From Pseudomonas sp. SG20056 (lineage in GTDB: Bacteria; Pseudomonadota; Gammaproteobacteria; Pseudomonadales; Pseudomonadaceae): DNA of 64,000 nucleotides. The stretch covers positions 4,030,001 through 4,094,000 of the forward strand of contig NZ_CP134499.1 of the NCBI RefSeq assembly GCF_031764535.1, read 5' to 3'. Shown here in pieces: positions 52,679 through 62,278 of this stretch. Under the pieces are notes generated by a model. It was given only the letters and a program-made list of their open reading frames with translations. It was not told the DNA's origin and made no database searches. Both the position numbers and the translations under genes were made by a program. Each line of letters begins with the position of its first letter. The first letter of the stretch is position 1.

Positions 52679-54034
52679 ATGCATATGATTGCCCAACGCA
52701 CTGCAGCCCTGCTGCTCGGCGTACTCTGCACACCCCTGCTGGCCTTCGCCGCAGAAACCCAGCCGACCCACGAATTCAGCCTGGACAATGGCCTCAAGGT
52801 CATCGTCCGTGAAGACCACCGTGCCCCGGTGGTGGTCAGCCAGTTCTGGTACAAGGTCGGCTCCAGCTACGAGACGCCCGGCCAGACTGGCCTGTCCCAC
52901 GCCCTCGAACACATGATGTTCAAGGGCAGCCGCAAGCTCGGCCCCGGCGAAGCCTCACGCATCCTGCGCGAACTGGGCGCCGAGGAAAACGCCTTTACCA
53001 GCGACGATTACACCGCCTACTACCAGGTGCTAGCCCGCGACCGCCTGGCCATCGCCCTGGAACTGGAAGCCGACCGCCTAGCCAGCCTCAAGCTGCCGGC
53101 TGATGAATTCGCCAAGGAAATCGAGGTGATCAAGGAAGAGCGCCGCCTGCGCACCGACGACAAACCGTCGAGCCTGGCCTACGAGCGCTTCAAGGCCATG
53201 GCCTACCCCGCCAGCGGTTACCACACGCCGACCATCGGCTGGATGGCCGACCTTGAGCGCATGACCGTCGAGGAGCTGCGCGCCTGGTACGAAGCCTGGT
53301 ACGCGCCAAACAACGCCACCCTGGTGGTGGTCGGTGACGTCAGCGTCGCCGAGGTGAAGATCCTCGCCGAGCGCTACTTCGGTGCCATCCCCAAGCGCAC
53401 GGTACCGACGGCAAAAGCGCCGCGTGAACTGGCCGCACCGGGCGAGCGACGCATCACCCTGCACCTGAAAACCCAGTTGCCGAGCCTGATGATGGGCTTT
53501 AACGTGCCAGGCCTGGCCACCGCTGAACAACCGCGCCAGGTGCATGCCCTGCGTCTGGCTGCCGCCCTGCTCGATGGCGGCTACAGCGCCCGCCTGCCGA
53601 CCCGCCTGGAGCGCGGCGAGGAGCTGGTATCCGGCGCCTCGGCTTGGTACGACGGCTTCTCCCGTGGCGACAGCCTGTTCATCCTGTCCGCCACGCCTAA
53701 CGTGCAGACCGGCAAGACCTTGGAGCAGGTCGAAGCCGGCCTGTGGCGTGAGCTGGAGGACTTGAAAAACACCCCGCCGAGCGCCGAAGAACTGGCCCGC
53801 GTGCGCGCCCAGGTCATCGCCGGCCTGGTCTACGAGCGTGATTCGATCACCAGCCAGGCCACCGCTATCGGTCAGCTGGAAACCGTCGGCCTGTCGTGGA
53901 AGCTGATCGACCAGGAACTGGCCGAACTGGAGGCCGTGACCCCGGCCGATATCCAGCAAGCCGCCAGCACCTTCTTTACCCGCGACCGCCTGAGCGTCGC
54001 CCATGTTCTGCCTGAGGAGAAGCGCAATGAGTGA
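52679..54034 (+). CDS. M16 family zinc peptidase (catalytic partner)
   Basis: The 451-residue product has a signal peptide (about 1-25, ending LAFAA) and an active M16 site: the inverted zinc motif HALEH (H74, E77, H78) in GLSHALEHMMFKG and a downstream Glu near 130 in LELEADRL. The fold halves are seen in VIKEERRLRTDD and the later MGFNVPGL. It is periplasmic. The next gene is a second M16 protein lacking the zinc motif, overlapping by 8 nt, so the pair should form a heterodimer like other split pitrilysin-type proteases. Divergent from ftsY, as in P. aeruginosa. Confidence 0.94.
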   Translation: MHMIAQRTAALLLGVLCTPLLAFAAETQPTHEFSLDNGLKVIVREDHRAPVVVSQFWYKVGSSYETPGQTGLSHALEHMMFKGSRKLGPGEASRILRELGAEENAFTSDDYTAYYQVLARDRLAIALELEADRLASLKLPADEFAKEIEVIKEERRLRTDDKPSSLAYERFKAMAYPASGYHTPTIGWMADLERMTVEELRAWYEAWYAPNNATLVVVGDVSVAEVKILAERYFGAIPKRTVPTAKAPRELAAPGERRITLHLKTQLPSLMMGFNVPGLATAEQPRQVHALRLAAALLDGGYSARLPTRLERGEELVSGASAWYDGFSRGDSLFILSATPNVQTGKTLEQVEAGLWRELEDLKNTPPSAEELARVRAQVIAGLVYERDSITSQATAIGQLETVGLSWKLIDQELAELEAVTPADIQQAASTFFTRDRLSVAHVLPEEKRNE

Positions 54035-55508
54035 GCGCAATGGCCTGCGCTACGGCCTGCTCGGCCTGGCGCTACTGATATTGCTGGCGCTGCTGGCCCT
54101 GGTGATCAACCGCCCGGATAGCAGCCCAACCGCGGCTCCGGCCGCCGAATCGACCCACATCGAATCCCTGGCCGCCCTTGGCGATCAGCCGCCCAGCCGC
54201 CGCGACCTGAATATCCAGACCTGGCAAACCGCCGAAGGCGCCAAGGTGCTGTTCGTCGAAGCCCGCGAGCTGCCGATGTTCGACCTGCAACTGACTTTTG
54301 CCGCTGGCAGCAGCCATGACGACGGCACCGCCGGCCTGGCCATGCTGACCAACGCCATGCTCAACGAAGGCGTACCTGACAAGGATGTCGGCGCAATTGC
54401 CGCCGGCTTTGAAAACCTCGGCGCCAACTTCGGCAACGGTGCCTACCGCGACATGGCCATCGCCAGCCTGCGCAGCCTCAGCGCGGCGGACAAACGCGAG
54501 CCGGCGATGCAGCTGTTTAATCAAGTGCTCGGCCAGCCGACCTTCCCGGAAGAAGCCCTGGCGCGGATCAAGAACCAGCTGCTGGCCGGCTTCGAATACC
54601 AGAAGCAGAACCCCGGCAAGCTGGCCAGCCTGGCGCTGTTCGAGCGCCTGTACGGCACGCATCCCTACGCGCACTCCAGCGAAGGCAATGCCGAGTCGAT
54701 CCCGGCCATCAGCCGTGAACAGCTGCAGGCCTTCCACGCCAAGGCTTACACCGCCAGCAATGCGATCATCGCCCTGGTCGGCGACCTCGCGCGCAGCGAT
54801 GCCGAAGCGCTGGCCAACCAGGTGTCCGCCGCCCTGCCAAAAGGCCCGGCGCTGCCGCGTATCGCCCAGCCGGAAGAGCCCAAGCCAGGGCTGCAACACA
54901 TCGAGTTCCCGTCCAACCAGACTCACCTGATGATCGCCCAGCTCGGCATCGACCGCCGAGACCCGGACTACGCCGCGCTCTATCTGGGCAATCAGGTGTT
55001 CGGCGGCGGTGGCTTCGGCACCCGCCTGATGACCGAAGTGCGCGAGAAGCGCGGTCTGACCTATGGCGTCTACTCCGGTTTCAGCGCCATGCAGGCGCGT
55101 GGCCCCTTTATGATCAACCTGCAGACCCGCGCCGAACTCAGCGACGGCACCCTGCAACTGGTCAAAAGCCTACTCGCCGACTTTATCGCCCACGGCCCGA
55201 CCACTGATGAGCTGAACAACGCCAAGCGCGAGCTGGCCGGCAGCTTCCCGCTGTCCACCGCAAGCAACGCGGCAATCGTCGGCCAGCTCGGCTCCATGGG
55301 CTTCTACGACCTGCCGCTGAGCTATCTGGAAGACTTTATGCGCGACGTACAGGCGCTGAGCGTGGAGCAGGTCAAGGCCGCCATGGCCAAACATCTGAAC
55401 CCCGACGCGCTGGTTATCGTGACAGCCGGGCCGACAGTGGCGCAGAAAGAACTGCCGCCCCCCACCGACACCCCCGCCGAGCAACCTACTGGCGTCCCGG
55501 AGCACTGA
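54027..55508 (+). CDS. M16 family peptidase-like protein (non-zinc partner)
   Basis: The 493-residue product has an N-terminal membrane anchor or signal (about 9-28, LLGLALLILLALLALVI). At the place of the zinc motif it reads GLAMLTNAMLNEG, with no HxxEH, so it is probably not catalytic by itself. It keeps the R/Y substrate pair region in EKRGLTYGVYSGF and the flap segment FGGGGFGTRLMTEVR. Coupled to the upstream catalytic M16 gene by AATGAGTGA and to rsmD by TGATG. Confidence 0.93.
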   Translation: MSERNGLRYGLLGLALLILLALLALVINRPDSSPTAAPAAESTHIESLAALGDQPPSRRDLNIQTWQTAEGAKVLFVEARELPMFDLQLTFAAGSSHDDGTAGLAMLTNAMLNEGVPDKDVGAIAAGFENLGANFGNGAYRDMAIASLRSLSAADKREPAMQLFNQVLGQPTFPEEALARIKNQLLAGFEYQKQNPGKLASLALFERLYGTHPYAHSSEGNAESIPAISREQLQAFHAKAYTASNAIIALVGDLARSDAEALANQVSAALPKGPALPRIAQPEEPKPGLQHIEFPSNQTHLMIAQLGIDRRDPDYAALYLGNQVFGGGGFGTRLMTEVREKRGLTYGVYSGFSAMQARGPFMINLQTRAELSDGTLQLVKSLLADFIAHGPTTDELNNAKRELAGSFPLSTASNAAIVGQLGSMGFYDLPLSYLEDFMRDVQALSVEQVKAAMAKHLNPDALVIVTAGPTVAQKELPPPTDTPAEQPTGVPEH

Positions 55509-56113
55509 TGAGCAAGCGACCCAAACCGCCAAAAGCCGCACCCGCCCACGGTGGCGATGGCCAACTGCGGATCATTGCCGGGCAATGGCGCTCGCGCCAG
55601 TTCAATTTCCCCATGGCCGCCGGCCTGCGGCCGACGCCGAACCGCGTGCGTGAAACCCTGTTCAACTGGCTGGCGCCCTATGTCGAGGGCGCCAAGGTGC
55701 TCGACCTGTTCGCCGGCAGCGGCGCGCTGCTCCTCGAAGCCCTGTCGCGCGGTGCCGGCAGTGCTCTGGCCCTGGACCTCAATCCAGCGGCCATCGCCAG
55801 CCTGCGCGGCCACATGCAAACGCTGAAATGCGACAACGGCCAACTACAGCAAACCGACGCCCTGCTCTTTCTGCAAAACCCGGCCGCCACACCGTTCGAT
55901 CTGGTGTTTCTCGACCCGCCGTTCAACCAGAACCTGCTGCTACCAGCCTGCACCCTGCTGGAGCAGCATGGCTGGCTGGCGGCCGATGCCTGGGTCTATA
56001 CCGAAAGCGAAAATTCGCCGTCCAGCCTCGGCATGCCCGGCAACTGGCGCCTGCACCGCGAACAGAAAGCCGGGCAGGTGTATTACGCACTGTGGCAGCG
56101 TACAGCCGCGTAG
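55508..56113 (+). CDS. rsmD: 16S rRNA (guanine-N2) methyltransferase RsmD
   Basis: RsmD methylates G966 of 16S rRNA. The 201-residue product has LRIIAGQWRSRQF, RPTPNRVRETLFNWL, the SAM motif KVLDLFAGSGALLLEAL and the catalytic-type DLVFLDPPFNQ. The start overlaps the upstream stop (TGATG). It has a basic N-terminal tail typical of the family in pseudomonads. Confidence 0.95.
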   Translation: MSKRPKPPKAAPAHGGDGQLRIIAGQWRSRQFNFPMAAGLRPTPNRVRETLFNWLAPYVEGAKVLDLFAGSGALLLEALSRGAGSALALDLNPAAIASLRGHMQTLKCDNGQLQQTDALLFLQNPAATPFDLVFLDPPFNQNLLLPACTLLEQHGWLAADAWVYTESENSPSSLGMPGNWRLHREQKAGQVYYALWQRTAA

Positions 56114-56122
56114 GGCTTTTGC

Positions 56123-56209
56123 AGGGTGGGTGAGCCGGAGCAGATCAGCAGGGTTTAATCCCCAGCGGGATGTGGCACAACCCACCAGGAAGCAGAACAA
56201 GCCCACCCT
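56123..56209. repeat. Imperfect inverted repeat in the rsmD-hydrolase gap
   Basis: AGGGTGGG at 56123 and CCCACCCT at 56202 bracket an 87-bp segment that also contains an inner CCCACC. Repeats built on GGGTGGG/CCCACCC are frequent in Pseudomonas intergenic DNA, from general memory. No gene is visible in the 187-bp gap. Confidence 0.4.
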
Positions 56210-56300
56210 AAGTCAGGTTCTGTTATTCGCCCCAGTCATAGCGCTTCCGTTTCACCGCCCAAGGCCCTAGCCTGGGCGCTTTCCCTAGCGATACCAGTCC

Positions 56301-57308
56301 ATGACCACGCCCTTCAAACCCGCCTGGTGGCTACCCGGCCCGCATCTGCAAACCCTGTGGAACCCGATGTGTCGCCAACCGGCGAAACTTGAGCGCACGC
56401 GCGAACGGTTGTGGCTGGAGGATGGCGACTTTCTCGATATGGACTGGCACGGCCCACACCAGGCCGACGCACCGCTGGTGTTGGTGCTACATGGTCTGAC
56501 CGGCTCATCCGACTCACTGTACGTACTGGGGCTGCAGCAGCAACTGGCAGCTCAGGGCTGGGCCAGCGTGGCGCTGAACTGGCGCGGCTGCTCCGGCGAG
56601 CCGAACCTGCTGGCCCGTGGTTACCACTCCGGCGCCAGCGAGGACCTGGCGGAAACCGTGCGCCACCTGCGCGCACAGCGGCCGATGGCGCCGCTGTATG
56701 CCGTGGGTTATTCGCTCGGCGGCAATGTGCTGCTCAAGTACCTCGGCGAAACGGGCGCAGACAGCCAGTTGCAAGGCGCGGTGGCGGTGTCAGTGCCGTT
56801 TCGTCTGGATCAGTGCGCCGACCGCATCGGCATGGGCTTTTCCAGGGTCTACCAGAGCCACTTTATGCGCGAGATGGTGGCCTACGTGAAGGATAAGCAG
56901 CGCCTGTTCGCCCACCGGGGCATGGCCGACCGGCTGTCTACCCTGGAGAAACTCGGTCCGCTGGACAACATGCGCACCTTCTGGGATTTCGACGGGCGCA
57001 TCACCGCGCCGCTGCATGGCTATGCCGATGCCGAGGACTACTACCGCCGCGCCTCCAGCCGCTACTTCCTCGGCCAGATCGAGACACCCACGCTGATTAT
57101 CCAGGCCGCCGACGACCCCTTCGTCTTCCCCCACAGCCTGCCCGAAGCCAGCGAGCTCTCACCCAGCATAGAATTCGAACTGCACGCCCACGGCGGCCAT
57201 GTCGGCTTTGTCGAAGGCAGCCTGGCTAAACCAGGCTATTACCTGGAACGGCGCATTCCGCAGTGGTTGGAATGGCAATTCAGCCATATGCCCGGCGCAG
57301 AAGACTGA
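56301..57308 (+). CDS. YheT-like alpha/beta hydrolase
   Basis: The 335-residue product belongs to the YheT/ABHD1-3 type: PAWWLPGPHLQTLWNP at the N-terminus, VLVLHGLTGSSDS (oxyanion region), nucleophile elbow GYSLGGNVLLKYLG, the acid in IQAADDPFVFP and the His in HGGHVGFVEG. Substrate is unknown; it may act on lipid or polyhydroxyalkanoate esters. By position it matches the hydrolase next to rsmD in P. aeruginosa. It marks the last backbone gene before the microcin-type cluster. Confidence 0.92.
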   Translation: MTTPFKPAWWLPGPHLQTLWNPMCRQPAKLERTRERLWLEDGDFLDMDWHGPHQADAPLVLVLHGLTGSSDSLYVLGLQQQLAAQGWASVALNWRGCSGEPNLLARGYHSGASEDLAETVRHLRAQRPMAPLYAVGYSLGGNVLLKYLGETGADSQLQGAVAVSVPFRLDQCADRIGMGFSRVYQSHFMREMVAYVKDKQRLFAHRGMADRLSTLEKLGPLDNMRTFWDFDGRITAPLHGYADAEDYYRRASSRYFLGQIETPTLIIQAADDPFVFPHSLPEASELSPSIEFELHAHGGHVGFVEGSLAKPGYYLERRIPQWLEWQFSHMPGAED

Positions 57309-57313
57309 ACAAC

Positions 57314-58633
57314 TCACTCGCTCAGTAGTGCGTTCACTTCACGTATATCCGCGTCACCTAACGAACCAGCCGCAGCTTTCAGGCGCAATAAGGACAGCAT
57401 AGTGTCGTAACGCGCTCGGGATAGTTGCTGCTGGGTATCACTGAGCTGACTCTGCACCTCTAGAACATCAATGCTGATGCGTACACCGACCTTGTAGCCA
57501 AGGCGATTAGAATCAACAGCAGACTGCGCCGAGCGCATGGCTGCCTCCAATGCCTGAATCTGCGCAATACCACCAGCAACACCCAACCAGGCTTCGCGAG
57601 CTGCAAAGGCCGCAGCTCGCCTGGCATCTTCTAACTCAGCTTCGGCCTGAATTTTTAACGACTGGGCTTCACGCACAGACGAACTGGTGCGACCGCCGCC
57701 GTATAAAGGCATGCTTAGACGCAATCCCACACTGGATGACTCACTCCGTTCGGTCCCCAGGCTGGGGCGCTCGTTCATATTCTGACTCGCCACCAAATCA
57801 AGCGTCGGTAGATGTTCGGCTTGGCGACTACGTACTTCATTACCGGCGATATACAGCGAAAGCTCCTGAGCTTGTACGCTGAAATTACGCTGTATAGCCG
57901 CCTCGACCCAATCCTCAACCCTATTCGGCTGCGGTACCTCAAGAACAATTCCGGGACGCAGCCTTAGCAAATGCTCAGGTTGTCGCCCCATCACACGGGC
58001 TAGGGCATGTCTAGCCAGCTCCAAGTCACTTTGGGCCTTGATGGTTTGCGCCTGCACTCTGTCAAAACTCGCCTGAGCCTCATGCACATCAGCGATGCTG
58101 ACATTGCCAATCTCAAAGCTCTTACGCGCACTGGCAAGTTGTTCTGCATCGGCGGCACGCAACTGCATAACAGCGCCCAATACATCCTCAGCATTAAGTA
58201 CGTTGAAGTAGGCCTCGGCCACCCGTAATACCAACTCCTGATAGGCGATGCTTTGGCGGCTAGCGGCCAGCGCTGTCAGCTGACGACCCTGCTGGTATTG
58301 CACCCAGTTTTGCCAGCGAAAAAGTGGCTGAGCGAGCTGGATGCTATACGTGCGATTCTGCTGCCGGTACTCAACATCCCCGCTCGCGACTTCATATTGG
58401 GTCTGGTTCCACGTGTTCTGCACATCCACCGACAGCTGCGGTAAAAGCCCCGCACGACGCTGTATATGCTGTTCAATACCGGCCTGGTACTGCGCCTGGG
58501 CCGCAGCAAATTGCGCATCATGCTGTAAGGCCTCGCGATAGGCCTGCACCAAATCGGTAGCCTGTAACCGCATACTAAAAGCACAACACAGCACAGCCAC
58601 GCCCAACCATCGCAACCGCTTTTTGCTCGACAT
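57314..58633 (-). CDS. TolC family outer-membrane channel protein
   Basis: The 439-residue product has a signal peptide (ends about residue 25) and two repeats of the TolC type: GIEQHIQRRAGLLPQLSVDVQ with RVAEAYFNVLNAEDVL, then NEVRSRQAEHLPTLDLVAS and LRLSMPLYGGGRTSSSVREA with YKVGVRISIDVLEVQSQL. The last segments include the Asp-rich entrance helix pattern. It overlaps the ABC exporter gene (TGATG), so it should form the outer-membrane exit of a type I secretion complex for the microcin-like peptide. It is the last gene of the leftward operon. Confidence 0.93.
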   Translation of the reverse strand: MSSKKRLRWLGVAVLCCAFSMRLQATDLVQAYREALQHDAQFAAAQAQYQAGIEQHIQRRAGLLPQLSVDVQNTWNQTQYEVASGDVEYRQQNRTYSIQLAQPLFRWQNWVQYQQGRQLTALAASRQSIAYQELVLRVAEAYFNVLNAEDVLGAVMQLRAADAEQLASARKSFEIGNVSIADVHEAQASFDRVQAQTIKAQSDLELARHALARVMGRQPEHLLRLRPGIVLEVPQPNRVEDWVEAAIQRNFSVQAQELSLYIAGNEVRSRQAEHLPTLDLVASQNMNERPSLGTERSESSSVGLRLSMPLYGGGRTSSSVREAQSLKIQAEAELEDARRAAAFAAREAWLGVAGGIAQIQALEAAMRSAQSAVDSNRLGYKVGVRISIDVLEVQSQLSDTQQQLSRARYDTMLSLLRLKAAAGSLGDADIREVNALLSE

Positions 58634-60720
58634 CAGGCACTGGCCTGCTTCTGATCAAGGCGCACGTCCTCGACTATCGAACCCTTGTCCAGGCAGATCA
58701 GGCGCTTGGCAAAGGCGATGGTTTCTCGTCGATGGGCAATAGTGATGCGGGTCATGGGAAGATGGTGCATGGCACCGACCACATGCTGCTCGCTGTGCAG
58801 ATCAAGATTGCTGGTAGCCTCATCCAACGCCAGGATCTTCGGCTGCTTGTACAGCGCACGTGCCAGCAACACACGTTGCCTCTGGCCACCGGAAAGGCCA
58901 CTGCCCATTTCCGCCACTAGGGTCTGATAGCCCATAGGCATACGCCCAATGGCCTTATGGATATGCGCTTTCCGTGCGGCATCCTCTACTCGCTCCTGAC
59001 ACGCCTGAGGGTCGAAACAGGCAATGTTTTCCGCAAGCGAGCCGGCCAATAGCTGATCTTCCTGCATTACCGCACCGACCAGGCCACGCAATGCCTCAGG
59101 CCCAAGCTGCCTGATGGGAATACCACCAACGCGGATCGCCCCTTCCGTGGGCTCCAACAGACCCAGCATCAACTTGAATAGAGTGGACTTGCCGCAACCC
59201 GAGCGCCCGACGATGGCCACCGCATCGCCCGGTTCAATGCTCAACGACAGGTTACGCAGCACCCAGGGCTCCCCCTCGGCATAGCGAAAAGACACATCCT
59301 TCAACTCGATACGCGGTTCAATACGCTCCAGATCAGTCTCCATGCCACTTTCCGGCTCGGTGGGCTCCAAAGCGATATCGGCCAGACGCTCAGCATGCAG
59401 CGAAAGCATCCTGATCTCGATGCCCAGGTCGATCAGTTTGCTTGCGCGGCCAGTGAACTGGCTCTTGTAGGCGATAAAGGCAAGCAGCATGCCAAGCGAC
59501 AGAGCCCCTTCCAGCACCGCCATGCCACCGACATACAGCAGCAACATGCCCTCAAGACCGAAAATCAGAGTATTAAAGCTGGCGAAGACCAACAGCATCT
59601 TCTGCGTGGCCACGTCACGGTTTTGCACATCAGCCATCAGGTTCTGCCAGGTCGCCAAACGCAGGGGCGTCGCGTTGAACAACTTGAGCGGCAATACCGC
59701 ACGGATGGTTTCCAAGAAATAGGAGTTTTCCTTGGCTGCCAGGACAATGCGCTCCTCCGAGGCATTGCGCAGCGGCTGGTAGAACGCCAAACGCAACAGG
59801 CCGTAAAGCGCCAAAGCAACCAGCACAATGCCGGTCAACGCCTTGCTGTAAAGAAGCATCATGCCCAGGGTGATCAGGGTCACCAGACCATCCAGCACCA
59901 CGGTAATGGCACCGTTGGTCAATACATTTCGGATGGCCCCCAAGGACTGAAAACGCGCAGTGATATCGCCCAGATGGCGCTTTTCAAAATAGGGAAAGGG
60001 CAAGCGCAGCAGATGGCTGAACAGATTGCCTGACCACTGCAAGGCCAGCTGCTGGTTCAGCCGCAGGTTCATCCAACCACGGGCCATACGCAGCACGAAG
60101 TCGATCAACATCAGCAGGCAGCCACCAAGCACCGCCAGCAAAAGCAGGTGATGATCCGCCGACACCAACGCACCATCCACCACCCACTGGGTCACCTGGG
60201 GCGACAGCAGCGCCACCACCTCCAACGCCAAAGCCAGCACAAAAATATTGCCCAGCGCGCGCTTGAGCCCCAGCACCCTGCCGGTCAGATCACGCAGACG
60301 CAAACGAGGTTTTTCCTGCGCGGGGCGAAAGGCCGCATTGGGCGTCAGCTCCAATGCCACACCGGTGAAATGCCGAGACGCTTCATCCAGCGCGATCACT
60401 TTGCGCCCCGTGGCTGGGTCGAGAATCACCAGCCGGTCACCGCGTACCTTTTCCAGCACCACGAAGTGGTTGAGGTTCCAGTGCAGGATGCAGGGCGTGC
60501 GCAGCTTGCATAGCTCATCCAGTTCCAGCCGCAACGGCCGGCAGGAAAACTCCAGCACCTGCGCATAGCGCATCAACTGCGCCAGGTTGGTGCCTTTAAT
60601 TGAAATGGAAAAGCGCCGGCGCAGAGTGGCCAAATCCAGATGCAAACCGTGGGCGGCAGCCACCATTACCAGGCAGGCCAAACCGCACTCCTGGCTTTCC
60701 GCTTGGAGCGTTACTCTCAT
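58633..60720 (-). CDS. Bacteriocin-type ABC exporter with N-terminal C39 peptidase
   Basis: The 695-residue product is a peptidase-containing ABC transporter that cuts double-glycine leaders while exporting peptides. The C39 domain (about 1-130) has its catalytic residues: C12 in QECGLAC, H85 in NLNHFVVLE and D101 in ILDPATG. Membrane helices span about 155-420. The ATPase shows Walker A GRSGCGKST, signature LSGGQRQRV, Walker B ILALDEATSNLD and switch His in TIAHRRE. It is coupled to the TolC gene and 37 bp from the JmjC gene. The natural substrate is the GG-leader peptide at 62279-62536. No HlyD-type fusion protein gene is present. Confidence 0.95.
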   Translation of the reverse strand: MRVTLQAESQECGLACLVMVAAAHGLHLDLATLRRRFSISIKGTNLAQLMRYAQVLEFSCRPLRLELDELCKLRTPCILHWNLNHFVVLEKVRGDRLVILDPATGRKVIALDEASRHFTGVALELTPNAAFRPAQEKPRLRLRDLTGRVLGLKRALGNIFVLALALEVVALLSPQVTQWVVDGALVSADHHLLLLAVLGGCLLMLIDFVLRMARGWMNLRLNQQLALQWSGNLFSHLLRLPFPYFEKRHLGDITARFQSLGAIRNVLTNGAITVVLDGLVTLITLGMMLLYSKALTGIVLVALALYGLLRLAFYQPLRNASEERIVLAAKENSYFLETIRAVLPLKLFNATPLRLATWQNLMADVQNRDVATQKMLLVFASFNTLIFGLEGMLLLYVGGMAVLEGALSLGMLLAFIAYKSQFTGRASKLIDLGIEIRMLSLHAERLADIALEPTEPESGMETDLERIEPRIELKDVSFRYAEGEPWVLRNLSLSIEPGDAVAIVGRSGCGKSTLFKLMLGLLEPTEGAIRVGGIPIRQLGPEALRGLVGAVMQEDQLLAGSLAENIACFDPQACQERVEDAARKAHIHKAIGRMPMGYQTLVAEMGSGLSGGQRQRVLLARALYKQPKILALDEATSNLDLHSEQHVVGAMHHLPMTRITIAHRRETIAFAKRLICLDKGSIVEDVRLDQKQASA

Positions 60721-60757
60721 TGAGGATTATTCGATTAGGTAAACGAGGGTTGGGTAT

Positions 60758-61912
60758 TCAGTGACGGAGCGCTTCAAGAACGTCCTGCCGGCACAGCTCA
60801 TGCACCAATACCCGCAGCTTGTCCGCATCGATATCGGCCAGCCTGCCGACCAACTCGCCCAGACTGATTGCGGGAGACTCCGCGATACAGCGGATCAACC
60901 GCACACCGGTTTCGTCCAGATTCAGTTTGGTGCCATTGGCGATCAGGTAATTATCGGCAAGACCATATGGCTTATTGGCGCTCAGGCGAATACGGGTACT
61001 GTCCGGAATAGTTCCCGTATTGGGATTGCCAAACAGTTCGACAGCCAAGGGCGACGCGACACGAGTTGCACCGATAAACTCATCCATAAAGCGCCGATAG
61101 TTGTCGGGATCATTGATAAATTCATCAATATACCGACCCACGGCTGCAATATTTTCCTTATCCGCTCCCCAAGCGCTGAGCGACTTTCTCGCCCCGATAA
61201 AACTCGGCAATTGACGAAATGCCCACTCCATATAATCGGTGGTATAGGCCGGAAAGGTCCCCACAGCCAGATGAAAAGTCTCCTCACCAATCGGCAACGG
61301 ATTATGCCACCAGCCGCGCGGCAGATAGAAGACATCGCCCGCCTCCAGAATAAAGTCCATATAGGGCTCTTTCGGACAGGGGTATAATTGCTCGACATCC
61401 TTACTTTGCTGCATATACAGAGGCGACTCGAACGACGGCTCGTAAACGATCCAGCGTTTGCGACCTATCAACTGAATAACGAATACATCACGGGTATCCC
61501 AATGCGCGCGGAATGAATCACGCTCGCCAAAGGCAGCATAGGCACTGGTTACCGTCTGCCGCCCGGTAAACTCAGCGATTTGCCTGGCCAGCGCATCCAC
61601 CTTTGGCTCGTTCGCAAGCTTATTGGCGATAAGCGTGGCACCATTTTTCAGGTAGTCGTAGACCACCGGCTTGATCAGACGGTGCCGCAGAGTGCCTATA
61701 TCTAGATAGCTTTCGACATATTCTTTTTTGGGGCGGATACCGTCGCAGGACAACTTAAAATCATTGGAAAAAACATTAGCCCTTTCAAATATTTCATTGG
61801 CGTCACCCCAAGCAAAATCACCTACATCCACAGCCCCCTTTAGAAGAAACGGCTTAACCTCTTCGTATTGGCTAGAAAAAACATCGCCAGAAAAATCAAA
61901 TCGAATCATCAT
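60758..61912 (-). CDS. JmjC-type Fe(II)/2-oxoglutarate oxygenase (ribosomal-oxygenase-like)
   Basis: The 384-residue product has a JmjC/cupin core with the iron triad H137-x-D139 (RAHWDTRDVFVIQ) and H203 (YLPRGWWHNP). The segment IGRKRWIVYEP between them is typical of the bacterial ribosomal oxygenase (YcfD/ROX) group. After the core there is a helical dimerisation-like part and a C-terminal winged-helix-like domain (about 310-384), again as in ROX proteins. Those enzymes hydroxylate side chains of ribosomal proteins; here it lies between a GG-leader peptide gene and its exporter, so I infer hydroxylation of the peptide. Start ATG 61912 or 61909. A terminator-like hairpin separates it from the upstream small gene. 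Confidence 0.85.
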   Translation of the reverse strand: MMIRFDFSGDVFSSQYEEVKPFLLKGAVDVGDFAWGDANEIFERANVFSNDFKLSCDGIRPKKEYVESYLDIGTLRHRLIKPVVYDYLKNGATLIANKLANEPKVDALARQIAEFTGRQTVTSAYAAFGERDSFRAHWDTRDVFVIQLIGRKRWIVYEPSFESPLYMQQSKDVEQLYPCPKEPYMDFILEAGDVFYLPRGWWHNPLPIGEETFHLAVGTFPAYTTDYMEWAFRQLPSFIGARKSLSAWGADKENIAAVGRYIDEFINDPDNYRRFMDEFIGATRVASPLAVELFGNPNTGTIPDSTRIRLSANKPYGLADNYLIANGTKLNLDETGVRLIRCIAESPAISLGELVGRLADIDADKLRVLVHELCRQDVLEALRH

Positions 61913-61993
61913 TAACCCCCAAATACTATTTTTATATCTACCCCAACCAAACTAACACCAATAATCCTGACAACTAAAAATCACACAACCATC

Positions 61994-62026
61994 ATAAAAA
62001 TGCGCCCTACAGATGCAAGGCGCTTG
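61994..62026 (-). terminator. Terminator-like hairpin between the small-protein gene and the JmjC gene
   Basis: Read leftward, AAGCGCCT, a loop and AGGGCGCATTTTTAT form a stem with one bulge and a T-rich tail. It would make precursor plus small protein an abundant short transcript, with read-through to the oxygenase and exporter genes. Confidence 0.55.
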
Positions 62027-62046
62027 ATCAAGTCAAACTGAAGTCC

Positions 62047-62223
62047 TTAGATAATTTCTCTACTCAAAAAAGCACAAACACCTGCGACTATAGCGCCTGA
62101 TACTGCAAGCCAAAACCCAAGACCAGCCGCTTCCTTTGACCTAGAGAAACAGCCAAGCTTAACTGCAAAAATAGAAAGCACAACAACACCAGCACCAACT
62201 ATAAACAGCGACATCGACATCAT
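62047..62223 (-). CDS. Small two-helix membrane protein, candidate immunity protein
   Basis: This 58-codon frame starts with ATG at 62221-62223 and ends with TAA at 62047-62049. It encodes a protein with two hydrophobic segments (LFIVGAGVVVLSIFAV and LGFWLAVSGAIVAGVCAFL) separated by a short basic loop (KLGCFSRSKEAAG). Size, two-helix topology and position right after the precursor gene (55 bp) are typical of class II microcin and bacteriocin immunity proteins, but the sequence itself matches nothing I recognise. The ribosome binding site is weak (GGTGAT); M3 is an alternative start. I consider it a real gene because it fills the gap without shadowing another gene. Confidence 0.6.
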   Translation of the reverse strand: MMSMSLFIVGAGVVVLSIFAVKLGCFSRSKEAAGLGFWLAVSGAIVAGVCAFLSREII

Positions 62224-62278
62224 ATTTAAATCACCGTAAACAACCAGAGAAGCCCTTTAACTTGTCTCAAAACGAAAT

